Positions 6,837 through 14,153 of a DNA stretch of 15,073 nt are shown here, piece after piece; positions within the stretch are counted from its first letter, which is position 1; each line of letters opens with the position of its first letter. Where the stretch lies: contig JALUXQ010000080.1 in the NCBI GenBank assembly GCA_027013265.1, positions 1-15,073 on the forward strand, written 5' to 3'. The notes beneath the pieces are model-generated. The model saw only the letters and a list, made by a program, of their open reading frames with translations, had not been told where the DNA came from and did no database searches. The stretch is from Campylobacteraceae bacterium. GTDB lineage: Bacteria; Campylobacterota; Campylobacteria; Campylobacterales; Sulfurospirillaceae. The position numbers and the translations under genes are program-made.

Positions 6837-8622
6837 ACAAGACTACCAATGTCTGATTGTCTTCTACATTATCACCTTGGTTTACTAAGATAGCACTTAC
6901 AACGCCATCTGCCGGCGATACTATCTCTATCTCCATCTTCATAGCTTCCAAGACCAAAAGCACATCTCCCTTTTTTACACTCTGTCCAACACTGCTTACA
7001 ATCTTGAATACAGACCCTGGCAAAGTTGCATTTACCTCAAGACCGCTACTCTCCTCCGTTGGAGTAGCAGTTGTTGTCGTGCTAACTGACTTGACCTCTA
7101 TACTCGCGTCAAACCCTTCGCTTACTTGTACATTATATTTTTGTCCATTTACTACTACTGTATATTCGCCATTGCTTGTTGTTGCCACTTTTTCACTCCC
7201 CTCTTTTTTGTTTTTGTCTATTTTTCTAACATTTACTTTTGCCTCACCTTTTAGAAAAGCGATACCTTTTTCTTTGCAAGAAGCCGCTATAAATATATTT
7301 TCATCATTTATCTCTATATTCTCTTTTTCTAAAATTGCTTTTACATGTGCGAGTGATTTTGTCTCATCTTCATCAGCTATATCAACAGCATTTTTAGTTG
7401 TAGGCTCCAACTTTAACTGTTCTGACGACAAGGCAACAATCTGCTCATCTGGAGTAGATGGAGTGTGTCCAAAATAACCAAGAACCATCTTTCCATAGCC
7501 CTCTGCTATCTTTTTCCAATGTCCAAACATAACATTGTTAAATGCTTGTTGGAAATAAAATTGTGATACAGGTGTAACACTTGTTCCATATCCACCTTTT
7601 TCTACAACTTCACGCATAGCTTTTATGACTTCTGGAAATTTACCTAATATATTGTTATCTCTCATCATTTGCGTATTTGCAGTAAGTGCACCACCTGGCA
7701 TAGGAGAGAAAGGAATCAAAGGTGAAACTTGAGTAGCTTCTGGTGGCATAAAATAATCACTCAAACAATCTTTTAAAACCTCTTCATAGGTCAAAATCTT
7801 CTCTAGCTCCAAACCGCCCAAATCATAATCTTTTCCTTTTGTGGCATGTAAAAGAGTCAAGATATCTGGCTGACTTGTTCCACCACTAACAGGGCTTGCA
7901 GCCAAGTCTATCCCATCAACTCCTGCTTCAAGAGCTGCTAAATAACAAGCCACACTCACTCCTGCTGTTTCGTGTGTATGAAGCCTTACATGTATATTTT
8001 CTGGCAACAATTTTTTTGCCATCTTAATAGTCTCATAAACTTTTTGCGGAGCAGAAGTACCACTTGCGTCTTTAAAACAGATACTGTCATATGGGATACC
8101 AGCATCTAATATACTTCTTAAAGTTTTTTCATAGAAAGCAACATCATGAGCACCAGTACATCCTGGAGGGAGTTCCATCATAGTCACAACCGCCTCGTGT
8201 TTTAATCCATGGTGAGATATCCTCTCTCCACTGTATTTTAGATTTTCAACATCATTTAGGGCATCAAAGTTTCTTATCGTAGTAGTTCCGTGTTTTTTGA
8301 ACATCTTTGCATGAAGGTCTATAAGCTCACGACTACCAGTGTCAAGCATGACAGTATTTACACCACGTGCTAGTGTCTGTAAGTTTGCTTCTGCTCCTGC
8401 TACTTCGCGAAATTTGTCCATCATGTCAAATGCATTTTCATTTAAGTAGAAGAAAAGCGCTTGAAATCTTGCTCCTCCTCCAAACTCAAAATGCGTAATT
8501 CCAGCTTCTCTAGCAGCTGCAACTGCTGGCATAAAGTCATCCATGAGTACCCTGCCACCAAAAACCGACTGAAAACCATCTCTAAAGGTTGTATCCATTA
8601 TGTCGATGTACTTCTTCGCCAT
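6835..8622 (-). CDS. oadA: Biotin-dependent carboxyltransferase: oxaloacetate decarboxylase alpha / pyruvate carboxylase subunit B
   Basis: The 595-residue soluble subunit moves a carboxyl group between oxaloacetate or pyruvate and its own biotin. The carboxyltransferase barrel covers about 1-300, with DTTFRD (10-15), the lysine that is carbamylated in the family (K184 in CFKDASG), metal histidines H215 and H217 (LHTHETAG) and SGGTSQP. A conserved PycB/OadA domain follows to about 465. A Thr/Ser-rich linker near 510-530 leads to a biotinyl domain with EAMKME (559-564), biotin on K562. The barrel start (DGFQSVFGGRV, EFGGGARFQ, LARGVN) departs from the enterobacterial DAHQS / ECWGGATF / LRGQN pattern and resembles Campylobacter PycB as I recall it. 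Gene order oadG-oadA-oadB favours a decarboxylase pump, but a PycA partner elsewhere could make it a pyruvate carboxylase. ATG with AGGGG 6 nt upstream. Confidence 0.93.
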   Translation of the reverse strand: MAKKYIDIMDTTFRDGFQSVFGGRVLMDDFMPAVAAAREAGITHFEFGGGARFQALFFYLNENAFDMMDKFREVAGAEANLQTLARGVNTVMLDTGSRELIDLHAKMFKKHGTTTIRNFDALNDVENLKYSGERISHHGLKHEAVVTMMELPPGCTGAHDVAFYEKTLRSILDAGIPYDSICFKDASGTSAPQKVYETIKMAKKLLPENIHVRLHTHETAGVSVACYLAALEAGVDGIDLAASPVSGGTSQPDILTLLHATKGKDYDLGGLELEKILTYEEVLKDCLSDYFMPPEATQVSPLIPFSPMPGGALTANTQMMRDNNILGKFPEVIKAMREVVEKGGYGTSVTPVSQFYFQQAFNNVMFGHWKKIAEGYGKMVLGYFGHTPSTPDEQIVALSSEQLKLEPTTKNAVDIADEDETKSLAHVKAILEKENIEINDENIFIAASCKEKGIAFLKGEAKVNVRKIDKNKKEGSEKVATTSNGEYTVVVNGQKYNVQVSEGFDASIEVKSVSTTTTATPTEESSGLEVNATLPGSVFKIVSSVGQSVKKGDVLLVLEAMKMEIEIVSPADGVVSAILVNQGDNVEDNQTLVVL

Positions 8623-8642
8623 TTTATACCCCTGTTTTGCTA

Positions 8643-8891
8643 TTATTGTTTTTTAAATTGTTGAATTGAAGCTACGATTGCAGCAACTACGGCATCATTA
8701 TCACTTGGCTTGGAAGCTGTAAGACTATCACTTCTTGTATGCAGAGGTGTTAATTTGCTTGTTTTGAAGTATTTTCTAACAACTTTTGATATTACATTCA
8801 TAATAAAAACCATAAGCATTAAAAACAGAAAAACAGTCGTCATGCCCAAAACCATGAACTTCAGACCCTCTACGATAAGATTTGTCTCCAT
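8643..8891 (-). CDS. oadG: Oxaloacetate decarboxylase, gamma subunit
   Basis: This small membrane subunit (82 residues) holds the alpha and beta subunits together and helps assembly. One membrane helix spans about residues 10-35 (FMVLGMTTVFLFLMLMVF, with the family's GM-TVF-L pattern). A basic stretch and a polar linker follow, then a C-terminal segment NDAVVAAIVASIQQFKK typical of the docking tail. The histidine-rich zinc-binding end described for enterobacterial OadG is not visible, so it is closer to the simpler gamma subunits. Its ATG (8889-8891) has AAGGAG 5 nt upstream. It is the first gene of the oadG-oadA-oadB-pckA-argH run and lies 20 nt before oadA. The assignment depends partly on context, because such short proteins diverge fast. 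Confidence 0.85.
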   Translation of the reverse strand: METNLIVEGLKFMVLGMTTVFLFLMLMVFIMNVISKVVRKYFKTSKLTPLHTRSDSLTASKPSDNDAVVAAIVASIQQFKKQ

Positions 8892-8947
8892 ACTCTCTCC
8901 TTGATAACTCTACAATAAAATTCGGGTATTTTATCATTTCTTTTATT

Positions 8948-8970
8948 AAATAAAACCTATGGTTTATTTT
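8948..8970 (-). terminator. Possible weak terminator after the fused lactate dehydrogenase gene
   Basis: AAATAAAACC (8948-8957) and GGTTTATTTT (8961-8970) can pair around TAT with one bulged A, directly after the upstream gene's stop codon. There are only two GC pairs and no clear U-run after it, so read-through into oadG is likely. Confidence 0.25.
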
Positions 8971-11795
8971 TACCTTGTACTTTTCTCCACCAAATAAAAT
9001 ATGGACTTATAGTCCAATCCACTATGTTCGCTTAAGCCTATTTCACAGGTTTTACTTGTAGAAAATGCATATTTTACATCCTTTGGTATCTCCTCTTTCA
9101 GATGCCTTAGAGCTGATGCGTTCAACTCTGGAAATGTAAAACCTCTATCACCTGCAAAACCACAACAGCTTACACTTTTTGGTATAGTAACATTTGAGCT
9201 ACACATTCGAGCCACTTTTTCAAATTTATCTGCCAATCCGCTCTTTCTTGTACTACAAGTTGTATGTATCACGATTGAATCATCAACTTGCTTAAATATT
9301 AATTTAGTTGCTAAAAATTCTATTATAAACTCTACTGTATCATATACTTTAAGATCTCTTGGAAAATTTTGCTCTATCGTTTTACTACAAGGACTCATAT
9401 CACACAAGATTGGATACTTTCCATTTTTACTAGCATCTCTTAGTGCGATTTCAAGCTCATCCGACTTGCTCTTGCCTTCCTTTTTATAACCTTTTGAACT
9501 AAAAGGCATACCACAACATAGATTGTCTATATTTTTTGGAATTATCACTTCATACCCAGCACGCTCTAGTAAAATTACCACTATTTCACTGATACTTTTT
9601 TCATCTTTTTTAGCTCTTGGGTTTGCCATTGTTCGATTTATGCAAGATGAAAAATAGACAACCTTCTCTTTTGCATTTAAGATGGTTTTCTTTATTTTAA
9701 ATTTTTCACCTGTTGGCAAAGAAGAGCTCCAAAGAGGCATAGCATCATTTGTAAGAGTTCTAAGAGCTTTACTTATGCTAGTCATAGTGCTATTTGGAAT
9801 AACTGCATTTACTCCTTTTACTGCTCTTAATGCAAATCTGCCAATACCAAGAACTGTTCCATAATTGTTTGCCGTGTTCCATGCAATCTTATGCCCAAAC
9901 TTACCTATCTGCTTGGCTCTTAGTTTTTTTGTTAAATTACCAGTATCTATATCAATTGGACATGAGATAGAGCAGAGTTGGCAAGTGGCACAAGTCTCGA
10001 TACCATCGTATTGATATGCCTCTTTAAGCACTTTTAGCTCTGCATTTTTTTTGAGAGTCTTTAACAGCGTCATGTGCCTATTTACAACAATTCTCTGCCT
10101 TGGTGTTAAAGTCAGAAAATTTGATGGACATTTTGGCTCACAATATCCACACTCTATACACTTATCTATCACATCATCACTCTTAGGCATGGCTTTGAAA
10201 TTTTTAAGATGGACTCTTTTGTCATCATTTAGTATCACACCTGGATTTAGCAAATTTTTAGGGTCAAATATATGCTTTATCTCCTTCATAAGACTATATG
10301 CATCTTCTCCCCACTCCAACTCAACAAATGGAGCCATATTTCTACCTGTTCCATGTTCTGCTTTCAAGCTTCCTTTGTACTTGATAGCCACTTGATTTGC
10401 GACTTCGTTCATAAACTCTTCATATCTTTTTATCTCTTTTTCTTCACTAAAGGCTTGAGTGAAAACAAAATGCAGATTTCCCTCTAAGGCATGTCCGAAG
10501 ATGATAGCTTCACTATACCCGTACTTTTTAAACATCTCTTGAAGTTCTAGCACTGCATCAGCTAGATACTCTATCGGATATGCTACATCTTCGATTATGA
10601 CCGTAGTTCCAGCCTCTCTTACTGCTCCAACAGCTGGAAAAAGCCCTTTTCTGATACTCCAATAAAGAGTGTACTCTTTTGCGTCATCAGTAAAAACAGG
10701 TGGGAGTTCAGGCTCAATATCTTTTAAGTTTTTTAGTATAGTCTCTATATTTTTATTTAATTCATCCCTATTTGCTGCTCTTGTTTCTACTAAAAGAGCA
10801 GTTGCCCCATCCCTTAGAGTCTTTAAAAAGCTAGGCATACCCTCTTTGTTTTCAACACTTCTAAGTCCAGCTCTATCCATGATTTCAGCCGCATTGACAT
10901 TTTGACGGCATTTGATTTTTAAAATCTTCACAGCTTCACATGCATCTTTTATGTTTTTAAAAATCATCAATGAGCTGGCTTTATCTTTGTACTCTGGTAC
11001 TGTTTTGTAAGTTATATCTTTTATAAAGCCTAGAGTTCCCTCACTTCCTATCATGAGGTGCGCTATTATGTCTATTGGGTCTTCAAAATCAACGAGAGCA
11101 TTCAAAGAGTATCCGCAGGTATTTTTAATTCTAAATTTTCTTACGATTTTATCATGTAAAGTTTTATTGTTTCTGATTTTAAAAGCAAGATTTTCTATGC
11201 TTCTTATGAGCATGCCGTGAGTGTTTACAAAGTTTGCTCTACTTTTTTTATCACCCGTATCGAGCTCGCTTCCATCAAAAAAAACTATCTTTAAGCTGTG
11301 AAGTGTTTTGTATGAGTTATCCGCTATACCACAGCACATTCCACTTGCATTATTGGCTGCGATTCCTCCTATCATAGCACAGCTAATACTAGCAGGGTCT
11401 GGACCTATCTTTTTGCCAAATGGGAGCAAAAATTCATTCGCATCAGCTCCTACTACTGAAGGCTCAAGCGTGACTAGAGAGTAGTCTTTGTTTATCTTTT
11501 TGCCTCTCCAATCCCTTGAAGTGACTATCAAAATCGAATCTGTAATAGCCTGACCAGAAAGGCTAGTTCCGGCCGCCCTAAATACAACTGGCAAAAAAAG
11601 AGAAGAAGAGAGTTGTAAGATTTGTGAAACCTCATCTGAATTGTCTGCCCAAATCACTATCTTTGGCACTAGTCTATAAAAAGATGCATCTGTCCCATAT
11701 GCTATCAAATGCAAAGGATCAGTAAACACCCTTGTATCTGGAATTATGCCTTTTAACTTCTCGTAAAATTGAAGGTAAGAACCAAAAAGTCTCAT
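8970..11795 (-). CDS. FAD / iron-sulfur 2-hydroxyacid dehydrogenase (lactate or glycolate), GlcD-GlcF fusion
   Basis: This 941-residue enzyme probably oxidises lactate (or glycolate) and passes electrons to the respiratory chain. An FAD-binding domain covers about 20-265, with AAGTSLSGQ (74-82) and GPDPASISCAMIGGIAANN (131-149). The FAD-oxidase C-terminal domain runs to about 525, with EHGTGRNM (480-487). Two 4Fe-4S motifs follow: C546, C549, C552, C556 and C602, C605, C608, C612. Two CCG-type half domains come last, with CCG at 760-762 and 877-879. The order is that of glycolate oxidase GlcD joined to GlcF. Campylobacter has a similar one-piece enzyme, described for lactate respiration as I recall (Cj1585c). 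Substrate and stereochemistry cannot be read from sequence. No membrane helix is seen, so it is probably peripheral. The ATG has AGAGGG 7 nt upstream. It ends 78 nt before oadG and may be cotranscribed. Confidence 0.88.
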   Translation of the reverse strand: MRLFGSYLQFYEKLKGIIPDTRVFTDPLHLIAYGTDASFYRLVPKIVIWADNSDEVSQILQLSSSLFLPVVFRAAGTSLSGQAITDSILIVTSRDWRGKKINKDYSLVTLEPSVVGADANEFLLPFGKKIGPDPASISCAMIGGIAANNASGMCCGIADNSYKTLHSLKIVFFDGSELDTGDKKSRANFVNTHGMLIRSIENLAFKIRNNKTLHDKIVRKFRIKNTCGYSLNALVDFEDPIDIIAHLMIGSEGTLGFIKDITYKTVPEYKDKASSLMIFKNIKDACEAVKILKIKCRQNVNAAEIMDRAGLRSVENKEGMPSFLKTLRDGATALLVETRAANRDELNKNIETILKNLKDIEPELPPVFTDDAKEYTLYWSIRKGLFPAVGAVREAGTTVIIEDVAYPIEYLADAVLELQEMFKKYGYSEAIIFGHALEGNLHFVFTQAFSEEKEIKRYEEFMNEVANQVAIKYKGSLKAEHGTGRNMAPFVELEWGEDAYSLMKEIKHIFDPKNLLNPGVILNDDKRVHLKNFKAMPKSDDVIDKCIECGYCEPKCPSNFLTLTPRQRIVVNRHMTLLKTLKKNAELKVLKEAYQYDGIETCATCQLCSISCPIDIDTGNLTKKLRAKQIGKFGHKIAWNTANNYGTVLGIGRFALRAVKGVNAVIPNSTMTSISKALRTLTNDAMPLWSSSLPTGEKFKIKKTILNAKEKVVYFSSCINRTMANPRAKKDEKSISEIVVILLERAGYEVIIPKNIDNLCCGMPFSSKGYKKEGKSKSDELEIALRDASKNGKYPILCDMSPCSKTIEQNFPRDLKVYDTVEFIIEFLATKLIFKQVDDSIVIHTTCSTRKSGLADKFEKVARMCSSNVTIPKSVSCCGFAGDRGFTFPELNASALRHLKEEIPKDVKYAFSTSKTCEIGLSEHSGLDYKSIFYLVEKSTR

Positions 11796-12056
11796 AATTT
11801 TGCCCTCTTTTACCTAGTTATTCTAGACATTTTTACACTTCTTTTCTGTGTGGTATTTATGGCGTATCCTTATACTGCAACAAGTCTATTAAACCATAGC
11901 CACACAAATCTTCATAATCTTACATTCTAAAACCTTAAAACAAACATAAAAAAAACTTTTTTAAAGTTGGCATGTATATGACATGGATTAGGTAAGAGTA
12001 TATTAACAAAATATTGAGTATACTTCAAAAATTAGTTCTATCACAAAGGTGTAATT
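11796..12056. other. Divergent intergenic region with inverted repeats
   Basis: The 261-bp gap lies between the minus-strand dehydrogenase and the plus-strand lipoprotein gene. It holds no convincing ORF. It must contain the promoters of both genes, but only weak candidates are visible: TATATT at 11999-12004 and TATACT at 12019-12024 on the plus strand, neither with a well-spaced -35. Three inverted repeats are present. TGTGTGG (11847-11853) and TATGG (11858-11862) are mirrored by CCATA (11894-11898) and CCACACA (11900-11906). AACTTT-TTT-AAAGTT lies at 11954-11968. CATGT-ATATG-ACATG lies at 11971-11985. Any of these could be an operator; none matches a site I know. Confidence 0.5.
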
Positions 12057-12224
12057 ATGACAATAACTCTTATCAAAGTATTTAGAATACTAGGAATCAT
12101 ACTTTTTATATTAATTGGATGTGGTGAGCAAAAAACGACAGTAACAGATGTAAAAAAACAATCATCCACAATCAAAATAGAACCACAAACAGCGGTGAAA
12201 ATAGAGACACATGGAAAGTTCTAA
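12057..12224 (+). CDS. Small predicted lipoprotein of unknown function
   Basis: This is a 55-codon gene. The N-terminus has basic residues at K7 and R10, a hydrophobic stretch ILGIILFILIG and a lipobox LIGC with C22 as the lipidated cysteine, followed by GEQ. The mature part would be 34 residues, polar and lysine/threonine-rich, with no cysteine besides C22 and no motif I recognise. The residue after C22 is G rather than D, so outer-membrane sorting is possible. The ATG has AAAGGTG 5 nt upstream, a good site, which with the lipobox is the main reason to believe the gene. It converges on the 86-residue minus-strand gene, 14 nt from end to end, and lies alone on its strand. Confidence 0.65.
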   Translation: MTITLIKVFRILGIILFILIGCGEQKTTVTDVKKQSSTIKIEPQTAVKIETHGKF

Positions 12225-12231
12225 ATCAAGA

Positions 12232-12247
12232 ATACTTCTCAAAGTAT
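12232..12247 (-). terminator. Possible weak terminator after the 86-residue gene
   Basis: ATACTT (12232-12237) and AAGTAT (12242-12247) form a 6-bp stem with a 4-nt loop over the stop codon of the minus-strand gene. On that strand it is followed by TCTTGATTT. The stem is short and AT-rich. Confidence 0.25.
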
Positions 12248-12499
12248 AAAAAACTCTTTTGGGTTTTTTAGCAATGCTCCATGCTCTGCTATGGCCTCAC
12301 CCATTGTATTATACCTTTCAGTAAACTTCGGATTATCATAGGATATATTGTCGTCAATAATCTCAAACGCCATAGTTTCATATACCTTTTTTTCATCGTC
12401 ACCTTCAAACCAAGAGTGACGAACATTCATACTGATAGTAGATACCAGAAATTCCCTATCATCAACTTTTAGTATATTTTTTAACTCCAGATCTCTCAT
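12239..12499 (-). CDS. Conserved-looking small protein of unknown function
   Basis: I do not recognise this 86-residue protein. It is soluble and acidic, with no signal peptide, membrane segment or cysteine. A predicted beta-rich first half (EFLVSTISMNVRHSWFEGD) leads to YETMAFEIIDD, then RYNTMGEAIAEHGALLKN. The pattern of an aromatic-ETM-hydrophobic strand followed by RY-T--EA---H reminds me loosely of small proteins in bacterial and phage genomes, but I cannot name a family. It has a proper ribosome site (AAGGA, 5 nt before the ATG at 12497-12499), a plausible promoter upstream, and its own space between two hairpins, so it is probably a real single-gene unit. It lies downstream of the narK operon on the same strand, separated by a strong hairpin. 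Confidence 0.72.
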   Translation of the reverse strand: MRDLELKNILKVDDREFLVSTISMNVRHSWFEGDDEKKVYETMAFEIIDDNISYDNPKFTERYNTMGEAIAEHGALLKNPKEFFIL

Positions 12500-12535
12500 G
12501 TAAATCCTTCATAAGTATTTCAATTCTGTATGGAA

Positions 12536-12564
12536 ATTATGGCACAAATAATATTAAATTGCAA
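12536..12564 (-). promoter_or_regulatory. Predicted promoter of the 86-residue gene
   Basis: On the minus strand TTGCAA (12564-12559), 17 nt and CATAAT (12541-12536) fit a sigma70-type promoter, giving a leader of about 30 nt before the ATG at 12499. It lies just after the narK terminator hairpin, which fits an independent unit. Confidence 0.4.
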
Positions 12565-12568
12565 ATTG

Positions 12569-12603
12569 TAACATCAAGGATTCATACTTAATCCTTGATG
12601 TTA
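12569..12603 (-). terminator. Strong hairpin terminator downstream of narK
   Basis: TAACATCAAGGATT (12569-12582) and AATCCTTGATGTTA (12590-12603) form a perfect 14-bp stem around the 7-nt loop CATACTT. It begins 13 nt after the narK stop codon. The minus-strand sequence that follows is only moderately U-rich (CAATTTGCAATTT), so it may act as a terminator, as 3' protection of the mRNA, or both. Confidence 0.72.
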
Positions 12604-12616
12604 TTTATCTATTAAA

Positions 12617-14152
12617 TTAACATTTTACTTCAGAATTTTTTCTATCATAATACCACCAATTTAGTATTAGGCAAAAGACATAATATGCCACAAAACCATA
12701 AAGTGCGTACTCGGCATGTCCTGCTTTTATCTGCTGACCAAATAGTTTTGGCATGATAAAAGCACCGTAAGCAGCTATTGCTGCGGTCCAACCTAGTACT
12801 GGTCCAGCTTGTATTTTATTAAATATGTAAGGTACGCTTCTAAAAGTAGAACCATTACCAATTCCAGTACCAGCAAACAAAAGCATGAAGCCGATGAAAA
12901 AAGGCCACCAATACACAGTTGGGTCAGATGCATTTCTAGCTTGGATTACAAAATAAGCAACACCTAAAGCAGAGACTATTTGCAGTACTGTACTCCATGC
13001 AGTAACTTTTGATCCGCTACCAACTTTATCAGCTAGCCATCCGCCAACTGGTCTTATTAGCGCGCCCACTAAAGGTCCTAAAAATGCATATGTGAAAGGA
13101 TTTATTGTTCCGCCAAATACATCTTGGATGAGTTTTGGAAATGATGCTGCATAACCTATAAAGGAACCAAATGTCATTGTGTATATAATCGTCATAATCC
13201 AAGTATGTTTATTGCTAAATATTGCAAATTGTTTGTTTAGATTATCTTTAAGCTGAGCGGGAGAAAGAAATTTCATCAATATAAGCGTAACTATAACTAC
13301 GGTTGGCAGAACAATCCACATATTTATATGTAGCCCTATTAACATATATCCGCCGATTGCTGAAGATATAACTCCGAATATTAGCATGATTATAATTTTT
13401 GTAAATTCACCAGCATAATTACCTATATCAGGAGTTGCTATTTTCAAATTGTTCATACCAATAAATGCTATAGCTGTCACTACCAATAGAAGTGGAACCC
13501 AAATCCAAGCAGCATCTTGTATATAAATTATTTTATCAGAGTTTGGCATACTCATACCAGCACTAAATGCGCCACTAGCAAGCACAATAGGTATCAGAAA
13601 TTGCATTACACTAACGCCTAAATTACCAAGACCGGCATTTAAACCCAAAGATGTTCCTTGAACTCGTTTTGGGAAAAAATAACTGATGTTTGACATTGAA
13701 GACGAAAAGTTTCCACCGCCAAAACCAGATGTTGCAGCAAGCATTGCTAGCACAGCATAAGAAACATTTCTATCGCCCATCGCCCATCCAGCACCAAGAG
13801 CTGGAATAAGCAGGAGTGCGGTTGTTAAAAATATAACATTTCTTCCTCCGCCAACTCCTATCAAAAATCCACTTGGTATTCTCAATGTTGCTCCCGAAAG
13901 TCCAGCTATAGCTGGTAGTGTCCATAGCATTGAGTTAATATTTGCCCAATCTGCTGGAGTCTGAGGATTCATGCCAAGAGTAAAACCCATTCTTTTCATT
14001 TGCACGATCAGCATTCCCCACATTAGCCACACAGAAAAAGCTAACAAAAGTGCAGGGATAGAAATCCACAAATTTTTATTTGCAATTTTCTTCCCTTCAC
14101 TATTCCAAAATTGTTCGTCTTCCACATCCCAATTCATTATATTAATTGCCAT
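12617..14152 (-). CDS. narK: Nitrate/nitrite transporter, NarK2 (E. coli NarK) type, with two extra membrane segments
   Basis: This 511-residue major-facilitator transporter moves nitrate in and/or nitrite out across the inner membrane. The N-terminal NWDVEDEQFW and NLWISIPALLLAF match E. coli NarK. R91 (LRIPSGFL) and R367 (GALIRPVGG) correspond to the two nitrate-binding arginines R89 and R305. Nitrate signatures are GFGGGNFSSSMSNISYFFP (143-161) and GTGIGNGSTF (428-437). Compared with E. coli NarK (463 residues as I recall it) it carries about 60 more residues between 240 and 310, with two hydrophobic stretches near 251-275 and 277-294, so 14 rather than 12 helices are likely. A strong ribosome site (AAAGGAGG, 6 nt before the ATG) lies inside the end of the hemerythrin gene, whose stop is 1 nt upstream. 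Third gene of the narK-hemerythrin-narK operon. Confidence 0.94.
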   Translation of the reverse strand: MAINIMNWDVEDEQFWNSEGKKIANKNLWISIPALLLAFSVWLMWGMLIVQMKRMGFTLGMNPQTPADWANINSMLWTLPAIAGLSGATLRIPSGFLIGVGGGRNVIFLTTALLLIPALGAGWAMGDRNVSYAVLAMLAATSGFGGGNFSSSMSNISYFFPKRVQGTSLGLNAGLGNLGVSVMQFLIPIVLASGAFSAGMSMPNSDKIIYIQDAAWIWVPLLLVVTAIAFIGMNNLKIATPDIGNYAGEFTKIIIMLIFGVISSAIGGYMLIGLHINMWIVLPTVVIVTLILMKFLSPAQLKDNLNKQFAIFSNKHTWIMTIIYTMTFGSFIGYAASFPKLIQDVFGGTINPFTYAFLGPLVGALIRPVGGWLADKVGSGSKVTAWSTVLQIVSALGVAYFVIQARNASDPTVYWWPFFIGFMLLFAGTGIGNGSTFRSVPYIFNKIQAGPVLGWTAAIAAYGAFIMPKLFGQQIKAGHAEYALYGFVAYYVFCLILNWWYYDRKNSEVKC

Positions 14153-14153
14153 C

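Noticed and set aside
6857..7477. Long plus-strand open frame (206 codons) opposite oadA
   Set aside because: It is antisense to the linker and biotin domain of oadA, rich in Ser/Thr/Phe as expected from a complementary frame, with no family motif. A shadow.
11967..11984. Possible sigma54 promoter (TGGCA then TGACA)
   Set aside because: The -12 element TTGC is missing and the spacing is only approximate. A chance match.
12248..12269. AAAAAAC / GTTTTTT hairpin as a plus-strand terminator for the lipoprotein gene
   Set aside because: It lies within the C-terminal codons of the minus-strand 86-residue gene and consists almost only of AT pairs; it may be a codon-driven coincidence.
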